A stretch of DNA of 64,000 nt, from contig WGMG01000001.1 in the NCBI GenBank assembly GCA_016125185.1, forward strand, positions 1 to 64,000, given 5' to 3'. The stretch is from Armatimonadota bacterium (GTDB lineage: Bacteria; Armatimonadota; Fimbriimonadia; Fimbriimonadales; Fimbriimonadaceae). Positions within the stretch are counted from its first letter, which is position 1; each line of letters opens with the position of its first letter. The notes under the pieces are model-generated. The model had not been told where the DNA came from. It did no database searches and saw only the letters and a list, made by a program, of their open reading frames with translations. Both the position numbers and the translations under genes were made by a program. This document shows positions 6,902-15,662 of the stretch, piece by piece.

Positions 6902-8422
6902 ATGGGGAAACATACGCCCGATCTCAGCAACGTCGCTAAGATCTACAAAAACCTCGACGTCGATACCCTCATCCAGCACTGCATCGAGCTAGACGACTGC
7001 CAGCTCCTCGACAACGGCGCCGTCGTCGCCTTCTCCGGTAAGTACACCGGGCGCACCCCCAAGGACAAGTTCACCGTCTCCGACCCGGCTTGCGAGTCCC
7101 ACATCTGGTGGGAAAACAACAACCGCATGTCGCCGGAGCTTTTCGATTCGATCTTTGCAAAGATGCAAGGCTACGCCGCGGGCAAGGAGTTGTATGTCGT
7201 CGACACGTATGGCGGCGCCGACCCCAACCACCGCATCAAGACGCGCTTCATCGTCGAGCGGCCCTATCACGCACTCTTCATCAAACAGCTTCTCATCCGT
7301 CCGACCGCGGCCGAACTGGAGACGTTCGAGCCTGACTGGCACGTGCTGGACTTTGGAAAGCAGACTTTCGATCCCGCCACCGACGGCACTCGCGGCGACG
7401 CGGTGATCGCCCTCAACATGGCGACCAAAACCGTGTTGATCGGCGGCACGCAATATGCGGGCGAGATGAAGAAGTCGGTGTTCACGATCATGAACTACCT
7501 GCTCCCGCTGGACGGCGTGCTCAGCATGCACTGCTCGGCCAACGTGGGTAAAAACGGCGACACCGCGCTGTTCTTCGGCCTCAGCGGCACGGGCAAAACC
7601 ACCCTCTCCGCCGACCCCGAGCGCATGCTCATCGGCGACGACGAGCACGGCTGGACCGGTGACGGTGTGTTCAACATTGAGGGCGGATGTTATGCAAAAT
7701 GCATCGGCCTGACGCGTGAAAAGGAGCCGGAGATCTACGACGCCATCCGCACCGGCGCCATTCTTGAGAACGTGATTCTCGATAGCAACGGTCACCCGGA
7801 CTACGAGGATTCGTCGCTAACCGAGAACACGCGCGTCGCCTATCCGATCGACCATATTCCCAACATCATGGTGCCGTCGGTTGGCGGCCACCCCAAGAAT
7901 ATCGTGTTCCTCACGTGCGACGCGCTGGGCGTTCTGCCGCCGGTTTCGCGGTTGGACAACGAGCAGGCGATGTTCTTCTTCCTCAACGGCTATACGGCCA
8001 AGGTCGGCGGCACCGAGGCGGGCGTCACCGAGCCCAAGAGCGTCTTTTCGGCGTGCTTCGGCGCGCCGTTTCTGCCCCTGCGCCCCAAGGTGTACGCCAA
8101 GCTGCTGGGCGAGAAGATTGCGGCGCACGGCTCCAAGGTTTGGCTCATCAACACCGGTTGGACCGGCGGTCCTTACGGCGTGGGCTCGCGCATGAAGCTG
8201 GGCTACACGCGGGCGATGATCACGGCGGCGTTTGCGGGCGAACTGGACGACGTGACGTTCGAAACCGACCCGATCTTTGGCCTTTCGATCCCGACCGAAT
8301 GCCCCGGCGTGCCGTCGGACGTGCTGAACCCACGCAACACGTGGACGGATCGTGAGGCGTACGATCGCGAAGCGACGAAGCTGAAAGCGATGTTCGAGGC
8401 GAACGCGAAGCAGTTTGACTGA
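6902..8422 (+). CDS. pckA: Phosphoenolpyruvate carboxykinase (ATP)
   Basis: The 506-residue enzyme converts oxaloacetate and ATP to phosphoenolpyruvate, CO2 and ADP, the committing step of gluconeogenesis. Intact motifs: FSGKYTGRTPKDKF near the N-terminus, the PEPCK-specific region SMHCSANVG, the kinase-1a loop GLSGTGKTTLS, the kinase-2 motif IGDDEHGW, and the lid FLTCDALGVLPPVSRL. Length is slightly short of the common 520-540 but no motif is missing. The ATG at 6902 follows AGAAAGAA, a modest ribosome site. It stands as a single gene; an ankyrin gene converges from the other side. Confidence 0.97.
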   Translation: MGKHTPDLSNVAKIYKNLDVDTLIQHCIELDDCQLLDNGAVVAFSGKYTGRTPKDKFTVSDPACESHIWWENNNRMSPELFDSIFAKMQGYAAGKELYVVDTYGGADPNHRIKTRFIVERPYHALFIKQLLIRPTAAELETFEPDWHVLDFGKQTFDPATDGTRGDAVIALNMATKTVLIGGTQYAGEMKKSVFTIMNYLLPLDGVLSMHCSANVGKNGDTALFFGLSGTGKTTLSADPERMLIGDDEHGWTGDGVFNIEGGCYAKCIGLTREKEPEIYDAIRTGAILENVILDSNGHPDYEDSSLTENTRVAYPIDHIPNIMVPSVGGHPKNIVFLTCDALGVLPPVSRLDNEQAMFFFLNGYTAKVGGTEAGVTEPKSVFSACFGAPFLPLRPKVYAKLLGEKIAAHGSKVWLINTGWTGGPYGVGSRMKLGYTRAMITAAFAGELDDVTFETDPIFGLSIPTECPGVPSDVLNPRNTWTDREAYDREATKLKAMFEANAKQFD

Positions 8423-8495
8423 GAGATTCTAGCTTTCTGAATTGGTAGGGGCACAGGTCAGGTGGCGTGAGGGATTCATTGCTCGCGTGACTGCA

Positions 8496-9290
8496 CTAGG
8501 ATTTTTCGAGGGCCGCTTGCTCGACTCGGGCTTGGCGGGCCTTCATGCGGGCGAGGCGGCGCTCGGCTTGTTTGCGGAGTCGGCGAGCTTCTTCCAGTTC
8601 GTCGCCGGTTAGGTACTTTTCCTCGACATCTGAGAGTTCGCTTGAGTGAAGGATTTCGCCGAGGCGGCGCACCCATTCGGCCATGGTTTGGTCGGTGAAG
8701 TCTTCGCCGCGGAAGCCGAAGATGTAGATGTGCCGGCCTCGGTGGGCGGCGAACTCTTCGACGGTCGGATACTCGGCCATCATCTCCCGAACCTTGTTGG
8801 CGTGCTGGTCCGGCTTCCGGTTCTGCGCCATGATCTCGAATTGTTGGCGAACCTTTTCGTCGTGATCCACCGCCGACTCCATGATCTCCCTCGCCGTCTT
8901 CCCTTTTTGCGTGGCCTCAGGGTTGGCTCCCGCCTCGATCAGGCGATCGTACGCCTCGCGCTTGCCCATTCGGGCCGCCATGCACAGGGGCGTCGAGATT
9001 TCGCGGCATCCTTCGACGTCGGCCCCGGCGGCCAAGAGTAGGTTCAAAATCCGCAGGTCGTTCTTGGTGGAGGCACTGTGCAGGGGCCGCTTGCCGGTGT
9101 TGGGGTGGCCGTGGTTCACGTCGGCTCCGGCCCGGATGAGCAGGTCCACCATGGCGACGTCGTCGTTGTGGATGGCGAGGTCGAGCGGCGTCAGATTGTC
9201 GGCGACCTCGTTGACGTCTACGCCGGTCGCGAGGAGGGTTTTGACGTCATCGTGCCGCGCGGCGTCCACCAGGCGATGAAGTCTTCCCAT
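8496..9290 (-). CDS. Ankyrin-repeat protein
   Basis: The 264-residue product has about four ankyrin repeats in its first 135 residues (for example TPLDLAIHNDDVAMVDLLIRAGADVN and RPLHSASTKNDLRILNLLLAAGADV), then a domain of unknown type containing HIYIFGFRGEDFTD, and a highly charged coiled-coil end (EEARRLRKQAERRLARMKARQARVEQ). Ankyrin repeats mediate protein binding; no enzymatic motif is visible. No signal peptide is present, so it is probably cytoplasmic. The middle region after the repeats starts with heptad-like KVREMMAEYPTVEEF, which may be a linker. Start codon ATG 9290 opens directly on a repeat. Confidence 0.8.
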   Translation of the reverse strand: MGRLHRLVDAARHDDVKTLLATGVDVNEVADNLTPLDLAIHNDDVAMVDLLIRAGADVNHGHPNTGKRPLHSASTKNDLRILNLLLAAGADVEGCREISTPLCMAARMGKREAYDRLIEAGANPEATQKGKTAREIMESAVDHDEKVRQQFEIMAQNRKPDQHANKVREMMAEYPTVEEFAAHRGRHIYIFGFRGEDFTDQTMAEWVRRLGEILHSSELSDVEEKYLTGDELEEARRLRKQAERRLARMKARQARVEQAALEKS

Positions 9291-9302
9291 CCCATCATGG
9301 TA

Positions 9303-9346
9303 TCTCAGAGTGCAGAGTGCAGAGTGCAGAGTGCAGAGTGCAGAGT
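9303..9346. repeat. Heptamer tandem repeat (GCAGAGT)n
   Basis: The 7-bp unit GCAGAGT is repeated about five times without change. A degenerate relative (GGAGTGC units) recurs at 9479-9507 and mixed GCAGA/TTGGGAG runs follow at 9613-9740. This resembles the short tandemly repeated heptamers described in cyanobacterial spacers. Confidence 0.85.
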
Positions 9347-9439
9347 GCCGTCACTCGTCGGTCGTCCTCCATTTTGCGTTTCCTTCCCCCCTCCGGTTCG
9401 CTACGCTTACCGGCCCCCCTCAGGAGGGCAGCGTGGCTA
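9343..9439. repeat. Intergenic repeat, copy 1 (97 bp)
   Basis: These 97 bp recur at 9502-9598 with a single mismatch (9350 versus 9509). The copy contains CCGGT...ACCGG and a GGCCCCCCTCAGGAGGGC hairpin-like core, and each copy is preceded by heptamer repeats. It could be a small non-autonomous element or a duplicated spacer. Confidence 0.85.
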
Positions 9440-9501
9440 TTCTCTTCTTTCGGAATATTGACCTCGTACCTCGCTTTGCGGAGTGCGGAGTGTGGAGTGC
9501 G

Positions 9502-9598
9502 GAGTGCCCTCACTCGTCGGTCGTCCTCCATTTTGCGTTTCCTTCCCCCCTCCGGTTCGCTACGCTTACCGGCCCCCCTCAGGAGGGCAGCGTGGCTA
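9502..9598. repeat. Intergenic repeat, copy 2 (97 bp)
   Basis: Second copy of the 97-bp unit found at 9343-9439, spaced 159 bp apart start to start. The intervening segment also carries heptamer units, so the duplication may cover the whole 159-bp block. Open frames here are made of repeat sequence and are not genes. Confidence 0.85.
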
Positions 9599-9801
9599 CG
9601 ACTAGCGAAAGGCGCTGAGAGCAGAGCGCTGCGTTCAGAGCACAGGGCACAGAGAGCAGAAGGCGGACGGCAGTTGGGAGTTGGGAGTTTTGAGTTGGGA
9701 GTGCAGAAGGCAGAAATCAGAAAGCAGTGAGCAGAGAGCCCTCGAAGTCATGTGCATAAATAGGGGACCAATGGCAAACCCCTGTGTGATAAGGTTTATG
9801 A

Positions 9802-12561
9802 ATGAGCACGGCTCATGAGGACTACTTCGAGCATCGCATCGGGCTAGTCATGTACGGCGGCGTTTCGCTGGCAATTTACATGAATGGGGTTGCGCAGGAG
9901 TTTTTGAACCTGGTCTTGTCCACCGCGATGACCACGGATGGAACCTTGTTGCTGAATTCGCCACCCGATGAGGGTCGAGATCAGAAGGCGACCTACCTCG
10001 AAGGGACGCGAGCGGTTTATCGCCAGATGGCGAGGGCGATCCAAAAGGATGGCCTGTTTCCAAAGTTCGTAGTCGACATCCTCAGCGGGACAAGCGCGGG
10101 CGGGCTCAACGGCATGTTTTTGGCCAAGGCGCTGGCAGAGAAGAAGAGCTTTGATCCGCTGCGCGACCTCTGGATCAATGAGGGCGAGATCGAGCTTTTG
10201 CTGGACCGAAAGGAGTCGTATGCGGACCTGCCACCGATCCCGCGGCGGCCATCGCGCTCGCTCCTGAACTCGCGCCGGATGTACCTCAAGCTACTGAACG
10301 CGCTGGAGGAGATGGACCGGCGGCCGCTGGGGCTGAGCAAGGCCGATTCGAATCTGGTGGAGGAGTTGGACCTGCACATGACGGCCACGGACCTGGTAGG
10401 GCGTCCGATCCCCATCAACCTCGGCATCGAGGAGTTCATTCCGCGCATTTCGGACTCGAACGGCGACGAGCCGGAGGAGCGACGGTTCCAGTTGGAGAAG
10501 GAGAACCGAGCCGCCTTCCATTTCCGCTTTGCGCCGGGCGAGACCGACCCGCATGACCCCGACCAGCAACCCCGAAACGACTTCAAGCCGACCGTCAACC
10601 CGTTCCTCGCTTTTGTGGGTCGGTGTACCAGTTCGATCGTCCCTGCCTTCGAGCCGATGCGCCTGAAGGACGCGACGGACGTGCTGGACGAGATCGGGCA
10701 CCCGCTTCGCGATGGCGACTGGAAGCAGTACTACACGCCGTTTTGGCGCGGGGCGCGGTTCCTTTCGCCGCCGCAGGATGACCGCAAAAAGAACGTGACG
10801 CGCGAGGCGGAGGAGAGCTTCCAGATGCGGCCGTTCGGCGACGGCGGATATCTGGACAACAAGCCATTCGGCCACGCGTTTACCAGCCTCAAGCATCGCA
10901 AAGCCCTGCGTCCGGTGCGTCGCACGGTGTTCTATTTGGAGCCGCACCCCGAGCGGAATGCGGACGTGTCGAAGAGTATGGAGGTGCCGCAGTATCCGAT
11001 GTCGGCCATCCGGCACGCCCAGCTCGCGACGAGCCTGAACAAAGTGCAGAACATCAACGAACGGGTGCAGGAGATGCGCAAGCTGGCGGACCAATCTGAG
11101 CGGGTGCGGCGAGCGACCGAGCTTCAGTCGCCGACCAGCCCGGAGCCGATCGACCTGTATTACGAGAGCACGCTGGACCAGTTGGCGGCAATCCTGAGCG
11201 ATCTGCTGGGCTTCAGCGATGATAGTCTGATTTCGGCTCTGCGGAGCCTCATCGCCGTCTCGCTGATGATCGCTTTTCGTGGCGATGACGAAGGGCCGGA
11301 CGACAAAGGGCCGATCGACGACTTTGCCAACCGGCTGCCCGAGTTTCATAAATGGGCCCACGAGAAGTTTGACCTGGCGTATAGCAATCGTATTTTCGAG
11401 TTCATCCGTCGGGGGTTGGAGAGCGGAGTTTTGCAGGCGGCAGACCCTTCGAAGGAAGGTAGTCAGTTAAGGATTAAGTCTCTAACTTATACAGATGGTA
11501 AGAGTGAGATCGAAAAACTGTACGACGCCTTTTGGAATCCACATCCCCGTGCAACTTTCTTGGCGAGCGATGGGCAGACGCCTCCGGCGCAACGGCCAGA
11601 AGCCGCTTTCGCGCGGATGAGCGCGGCCCTCGACGAACTGCGCCTGCGGGAGGACCCGCGTCAGCGTATGGCCTCGGAGGGGAGAAAGTCACAGGGTGGG
11701 CTCGAAGAGGAGATCAAGAAGTACGAGAGTTTGTTCCAGGCCCTGCCCGAGGCGGAACGGGACGTTTTGGCCTGCCTGCTGGCCCTACGCATCAGCGTGG
11801 GCGAGGTCTGCTATGTGCAGGTGCGGACCACCGACAGCGGGACCCGTCGGGATAGCAAGGAGCCGTCGATCCAGCTTCCCGAAGCGATCTTTCGAGCGTG
11901 CGGGATTCTGCACAGCGGCATCCAGCGGGGAGCTGAAACCGAATTGCCCGGGGTTCAAAAAGCGATACAGGACGACAACGAGTTTCGGAAGGGCCGACCG
12001 GTCGCGATCCGAAAGCTGATGAACGGTCTGAAGCAGATCATGGGACTGGAGGCCCGGCGGGCGGAGTACGAGCAATGGATGGACGGCCTGGAGAATCCGA
12101 ACATCACGATACAGGAATTTCGGCGGCACGATGCGGCGATGTTCCCTCTGCTGTACCAGGCGGGCATGGCGGACAGCTACGCGCTGGACCTGGTGCGGGT
12201 GAGCCCGGTGGATGCGCGGTCGCTGACGGCGAAGGATTCGAACCCGGTGGCCAAGCTTTCCGGCATCGGACTGGGGCACTTTGCCGCGTTCCTGAGCCGG
12301 CCCGGGCGGATCATGGACATCGTGTGGGGTCGGCTGGACGCCGCTGAGGTGATCCTGAAAACGTATCTGCCCAAGCAAGAGGTGGCGAAGCTGTTGCCGA
12401 AGGCCCAGCTAGCTATCCTGGCCGAGGCGCTGGAGAATATTCAGCCAGAAAAGGAGACGACGAAAGACAAGAAACGGCTGCCGGAGGACCAGGTCAATAA
12501 TGCGATCGAGCGGCTGGAAGCGCTGGTCCGACTGGTGGCGTCGGAGGCGGGGTACGAGTGA
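9802..12561 (+). CDS. Large patatin-like phospholipase (DUF3376/patatin-related type)
   Basis: The 919-residue product starts with a patatin-like acyl hydrolase domain: the glycine-rich oxyanion stretch MYGGVSLAIYMNG (about residues 17-29), the nucleophile elbow GTSAGG (about 96-101) and the catalytic Asp in PFGDGGYLDN (about 346-355). This layout and the very long alpha-helical C-terminal half match the patatin-related proteins that carry DUF3376. It would cleave acyl chains from membrane lipids. No signal peptide is present. AAGG lies 7 nt before ATG 9802. It overlaps the start of a multi-span membrane protein by one base, so the pair probably acts together. Confidence 0.85.
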   Translation: MSTAHEDYFEHRIGLVMYGGVSLAIYMNGVAQEFLNLVLSTAMTTDGTLLLNSPPDEGRDQKATYLEGTRAVYRQMARAIQKDGLFPKFVVDILSGTSAGGLNGMFLAKALAEKKSFDPLRDLWINEGEIELLLDRKESYADLPPIPRRPSRSLLNSRRMYLKLLNALEEMDRRPLGLSKADSNLVEELDLHMTATDLVGRPIPINLGIEEFIPRISDSNGDEPEERRFQLEKENRAAFHFRFAPGETDPHDPDQQPRNDFKPTVNPFLAFVGRCTSSIVPAFEPMRLKDATDVLDEIGHPLRDGDWKQYYTPFWRGARFLSPPQDDRKKNVTREAEESFQMRPFGDGGYLDNKPFGHAFTSLKHRKALRPVRRTVFYLEPHPERNADVSKSMEVPQYPMSAIRHAQLATSLNKVQNINERVQEMRKLADQSERVRRATELQSPTSPEPIDLYYESTLDQLAAILSDLLGFSDDSLISALRSLIAVSLMIAFRGDDEGPDDKGPIDDFANRLPEFHKWAHEKFDLAYSNRIFEFIRRGLESGVLQAADPSKEGSQLRIKSLTYTDGKSEIEKLYDAFWNPHPRATFLASDGQTPPAQRPEAAFARMSAALDELRLREDPRQRMASEGRKSQGGLEEEIKKYESLFQALPEAERDVLACLLALRISVGEVCYVQVRTTDSGTRRDSKEPSIQLPEAIFRACGILHSGIQRGAETELPGVQKAIQDDNEFRKGRPVAIRKLMNGLKQIMGLEARRAEYEQWMDGLENPNITIQEFRRHDAAMFPLLYQAGMADSYALDLVRVSPVDARSLTAKDSNPVAKLSGIGLGHFAAFLSRPGRIMDIVWGRLDAAEVILKTYLPKQEVAKLLPKAQLAILAEALENIQPEKETTKDKKRLPEDQVNNAIERLEALVRLVASEAGYE

Positions 12562-13703
12562 TGAAGATTGCCGATCTGAAGGGCGAAGGGGTTTTGACCG
12601 AATCGCAGGTCAAGTTGATCACGGACTTAGCGAAATCCAAGGGTGAGGCGTCGGTGGCGCGTCCAACCGAACTGTCGGTCGAGAAGCTGTGGAGCCTGGC
12701 GCCGCCGAGCGTCGAGATCATCACCGAGGTGCTGGACGGCGTGGACAAGAGTCCGGGCAAAACGACCCTGTTGGAGCGCTGGATGGCGCGAATCGGCAAG
12801 GTTTTGTGGCTGTTCGTCGAGGCGACGGTGCCGCGAAAACCGTTCTATCTGGCGCTGCGCTACTGGTTCCAAATTTTGTTCACGTTGACGACGGTGATGG
12901 TGGTACTGACCTACTTCAAGATTTGGGAACCGGCGAAGGACGTGGCGGTCAAGGTCGAGCTGGTGCTGGTGGGCATTTATGTCCTGACCGAGACGGTGCG
13001 CGGCATCATTGCGCGGCGCTTCGACGTGATTTTGACGACGGCGGGCACCTCGTCGCTGGTGATCGGCCTGATCCTGCTGGGGTACATGGCGGCGGTGAAC
13101 GACATCAACCTGCTCTCGCTGGGAACGGACCAGTCGCGGTTCACGTGGACGCTATTTGGCCTGCTCTGCGTTCCGACGATCTTTGCGATTGCGGCGTGGA
13201 GTTATCGAAAGTCGAAATCCGCGTGGAAGGTCGGGCTGCTGCTGGTGGTTTTGGGGCTGGTGCCGGTCGTGGTCGAGGGGGTCTTTTATGGGTTTAAGGA
13301 CTTGTATTCTTGGTTGGCGTGGGTTGCTTTTGCCATGCTTTGCGTGCCGAGCCTGGTCGGGCTGATGTTCCGAGATCGGGCCTATGTTCGCGGTGCGGCG
13401 CTGCGGTCGGGGAGTTGGTGGACGGGCCCGTGGGACTTCGCCAAGCGGAGCCTGACGGGCGTGGCGGTGTTCTTGTATGCCGGCTCGGTGGTTGGCTCGG
13501 GGGCGTATTTGTACCTGAATCCGCGTCCGCAGGAGAAGAAGACCACGGTCGTGAAGACCTCGAACAACAACTTTAACTTTGGGTTGAGCGAGGAATCCGA
13601 GCCCGAGGTGCGCGAGCAGTCAACTGCGGAGATCATCATCAAGAACAAGGTTGACGGGGTGTGGAAGCGGCTGGGCTGGAACGGCGAGAATGACGCGAAG
13701 TGA
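12561..13703 (+). CDS. Multi-span membrane protein paired with the patatin gene
   Basis: I do not recognise the family of this 380-residue product. Residues 1-90 are soluble, followed by about seven membrane segments between residues 95 and 320 and a soluble tail with an asparagine run (SNNNFNF) and charged end. ATG 12561 shares its A with the TGA of the patatin-like gene, so translation is coupled. A GTG at 12558 is an alternative start. The pairing suggests it anchors, regulates or protects against the lipase, but that is inference only. No transporter or enzyme motif is visible. Confidence 0.7.
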   Translation: MKIADLKGEGVLTESQVKLITDLAKSKGEASVARPTELSVEKLWSLAPPSVEIITEVLDGVDKSPGKTTLLERWMARIGKVLWLFVEATVPRKPFYLALRYWFQILFTLTTVMVVLTYFKIWEPAKDVAVKVELVLVGIYVLTETVRGIIARRFDVILTTAGTSSLVIGLILLGYMAAVNDINLLSLGTDQSRFTWTLFGLLCVPTIFAIAAWSYRKSKSAWKVGLLLVVLGLVPVVVEGVFYGFKDLYSWLAWVAFAMLCVPSLVGLMFRDRAYVRGAALRSGSWWTGPWDFAKRSLTGVAVFLYAGSVVGSGAYLYLNPRPQEKKTTVVKTSNNNFNFGLSEESEPEVREQSTAEIIIKNKVDGVWKRLGWNGENDAK

Positions 13704-13793
13704 GAGGCGATCCAGGGTCTTTTTAGTTCTCAATGCCAAGCCTCGTTGTGGGACTCCGTTGCACCATGATCTCTGCAGTGCGAGTGCGAGGGG

Positions 13794-15512
13794 TTAAGCT
13801 TCCGCTTTATAAAACGTGATGTCGTTATTCTGGTGGATGGTCTGGCCTTCTTCGGGTAGCTCGAACGGGTGCAGGGGTTGGGAGGGGTCGTACTCGGCCG
13901 TCACCCATCCGTCCACGACCATGGTTTCCAGCGTCACCAGCGCGTTTTGGACGCCGGTTTCCACGTTGGGATACAGGCGGTTGCTGAAGAAGAAATGGCG
14001 CACCCGCTCTAGCCACGGCAGGATGTCGCACTCCTTTTGAAGCAGGAGCGTGACGATCTCGAACACGCCGTATTGGGGAAGCATTTTCCCATCTCGCTTG
14101 TACGCCTTTCGCGCCCAGATTTTGCCTTCGAACAAGACGGGGAATTCGGCCTCGGTTGCGCCCTCCAGGTTCAATTTGAACACGTTGTTGGTAGCGACGT
14201 TCCAGGTGACCTTTTGCCGAGTGAACCGCTGGTTGACGACCTGGACGGCCTGAATGGCGAGGCCGCCGATGAAGGGCAGGGCTTGGTCTTCTTGGGCAAA
14301 TCCTCCCGTTCCCAGCCACCGAAAGGCCGCATCGGGGGTGAGATTGAGTCCCGACCGTTGGGCGATGACGGCGGTGTTCTCGATGAGGTCGGTGAACTGG
14401 CCGTTGGACGTGTACCAAAAGTCGGCAAACTGCACGTGTTGCCGAATTCGGCCCCGGTGAGCTTCACTGTAGAAGTCGCGAAGCCACTGTGACTCATGAT
14501 CGCCGTTTTCCATGGCAATGATGGAGTAGGCGACCTGCCGCGCGCCCATCATCGCGAGGGTGAGTCCGGCGGAGAGAATGGGGTCGGCGAAGCCGCAGGT
14601 ATCGCCAGCCAGGAACCAGTTTTCGCCCGCCAGCCGGTCGGCAATGTACGACCAGTCGGTGGTGGTCGAGAAGAGATTTTCGCACTCGGCGTTCTGAACC
14701 AGTTTGCTGATCATCGGCTCTTCGGAGATCGCTTTTCGGTACAGCTCTTCGGGCGTGAGGCCCGACGCCTTGTAGTAATCGGTGGGGACGACGAAGCCGA
14801 CGCTGGTTCGGGTGGGAGAGATGGGGATGAACCAAAGCCACCCGTAGCCGAGCGACATGACGACGATGCGCGTGCCCTCGGCGCCGACCGAGACCGCCCA
14901 TTCGGCGTCTTGCCAGTAGTCCCATAGGGCGATGTTTTTGAGGTTCGTGGGATAGTCGACGGGTACATCGAAGGCTCTCCGGATGATGCCCGAGACTCCG
15001 CTGGCATCGACGTAGTGCTTGGCGGTGATGGTCTCGCCGTTACTCATCACGAGTCCGGTGACTTTGTCGCCCTCCTTCAGAACTTCGTTAACGCGAACGC
15101 CCTCGGTGACTTCGCAGCCGAGGGACGCGGAGTGGTCGAGGAGGATTTTGTCGAAGACGGAGCGGTCGACCTGGAAGGCGGTTTGGGCTCGGACGCCGGT
15201 GAACGTGGCGGGGCGAGGCACGTCTTTGAACTCGGCGCCGGGCAGGAATTCGAAGTCCCATAGCTCGTCGGTGGCGCCCCATCGGTACGTCGCGCCGATC
15301 TTGATGGGGAAATTGGCAGCCTCGACTTTGTCCCAACATCCGATTTCGTCCAGGACTTTGCAGACGGCGGGCAGGAGGCTTTCGCCTACGTGGTCGCGGG
15401 GGAACACTTCTCGCTCGAAAATACCGACCTTGAGATGCGGCGCGTATTTTTTGAGCATCGAGCCGACGGTGCTTCCGCTTGGACCTCCACCAACGATGAC
15501 GACATCAAACAT
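13794..15512 (-). CDS. Flavin-dependent halogenase-like monooxygenase
   Basis: From ATG 15512 the product has 572 residues. It opens with an FAD-binding site (VVIVGGGPSGS, GxGxxG at residues 8-13), then FPRDHVGESLLPAV, and carries WLWFIP near residue 224, matching the WxWxIP signature of flavin-dependent halogenases. The second flavin motif (LAGDTCGFADPILSAG) is present. The pattern is closer to the CmlS/PltA group, acting on pyrrole or phenolic carrier-bound substrates, than to free tryptophan halogenases. Substrate unknown; no biosynthetic partner adjoins it. A frame extends to 15557, but a perfect promoter lies between that codon and 15512, so 15512 is the real start. Confidence 0.85.
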   Translation of the reverse strand: MFDVVIVGGGPSGSTVGSMLKKYAPHLKVGIFEREVFPRDHVGESLLPAVCKVLDEIGCWDKVEAANFPIKIGATYRWGATDELWDFEFLPGAEFKDVPRPATFTGVRAQTAFQVDRSVFDKILLDHSASLGCEVTEGVRVNEVLKEGDKVTGLVMSNGETITAKHYVDASGVSGIIRRAFDVPVDYPTNLKNIALWDYWQDAEWAVSVGAEGTRIVVMSLGYGWLWFIPISPTRTSVGFVVPTDYYKASGLTPEELYRKAISEEPMISKLVQNAECENLFSTTTDWSYIADRLAGENWFLAGDTCGFADPILSAGLTLAMMGARQVAYSIIAMENGDHESQWLRDFYSEAHRGRIRQHVQFADFWYTSNGQFTDLIENTAVIAQRSGLNLTPDAAFRWLGTGGFAQEDQALPFIGGLAIQAVQVVNQRFTRQKVTWNVATNNVFKLNLEGATEAEFPVLFEGKIWARKAYKRDGKMLPQYGVFEIVTLLLQKECDILPWLERVRHFFFSNRLYPNVETGVQNALVTLETMVVDGWVTAEYDPSQPLHPFELPEEGQTIHQNNDITFYKAEA

Positions 15513-15524
15513 AGGGAAAGCGTG

Positions 15525-15553
15525 ATTATAAGTCCAGAAAAGGTTCCTGTCAA
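15525..15553 (-). promoter_or_regulatory. Consensus sigma-70 promoter of the halogenase gene
   Basis: On the minus strand TTGACA (15553-15548) and TATAAT (15530-15525) are separated by exactly 17 bp, a perfect vegetative promoter. The -10 box ends only 12 nt before the ATG at 15512, so the transcript would have a leader of about 5 nt and no Shine-Dalgarno site. Confidence 0.8.
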
Positions 15554-15662
15554 TCAAGTTTCTTACGGATGTGGTGGAGATTCTTACGGGGGTTGCAGGC
15601 CCTGGTCAGGCTGATATCAGCACCCTCGGATTTCGGTGGCCCGATCCACTTCCTGTTCAGCC

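Noticed and set aside
9310-9730. Open frames across the heptamer spacer
   Set aside because: They translate 7-bp and 97-bp repeats in several frames and have no protein-like composition.
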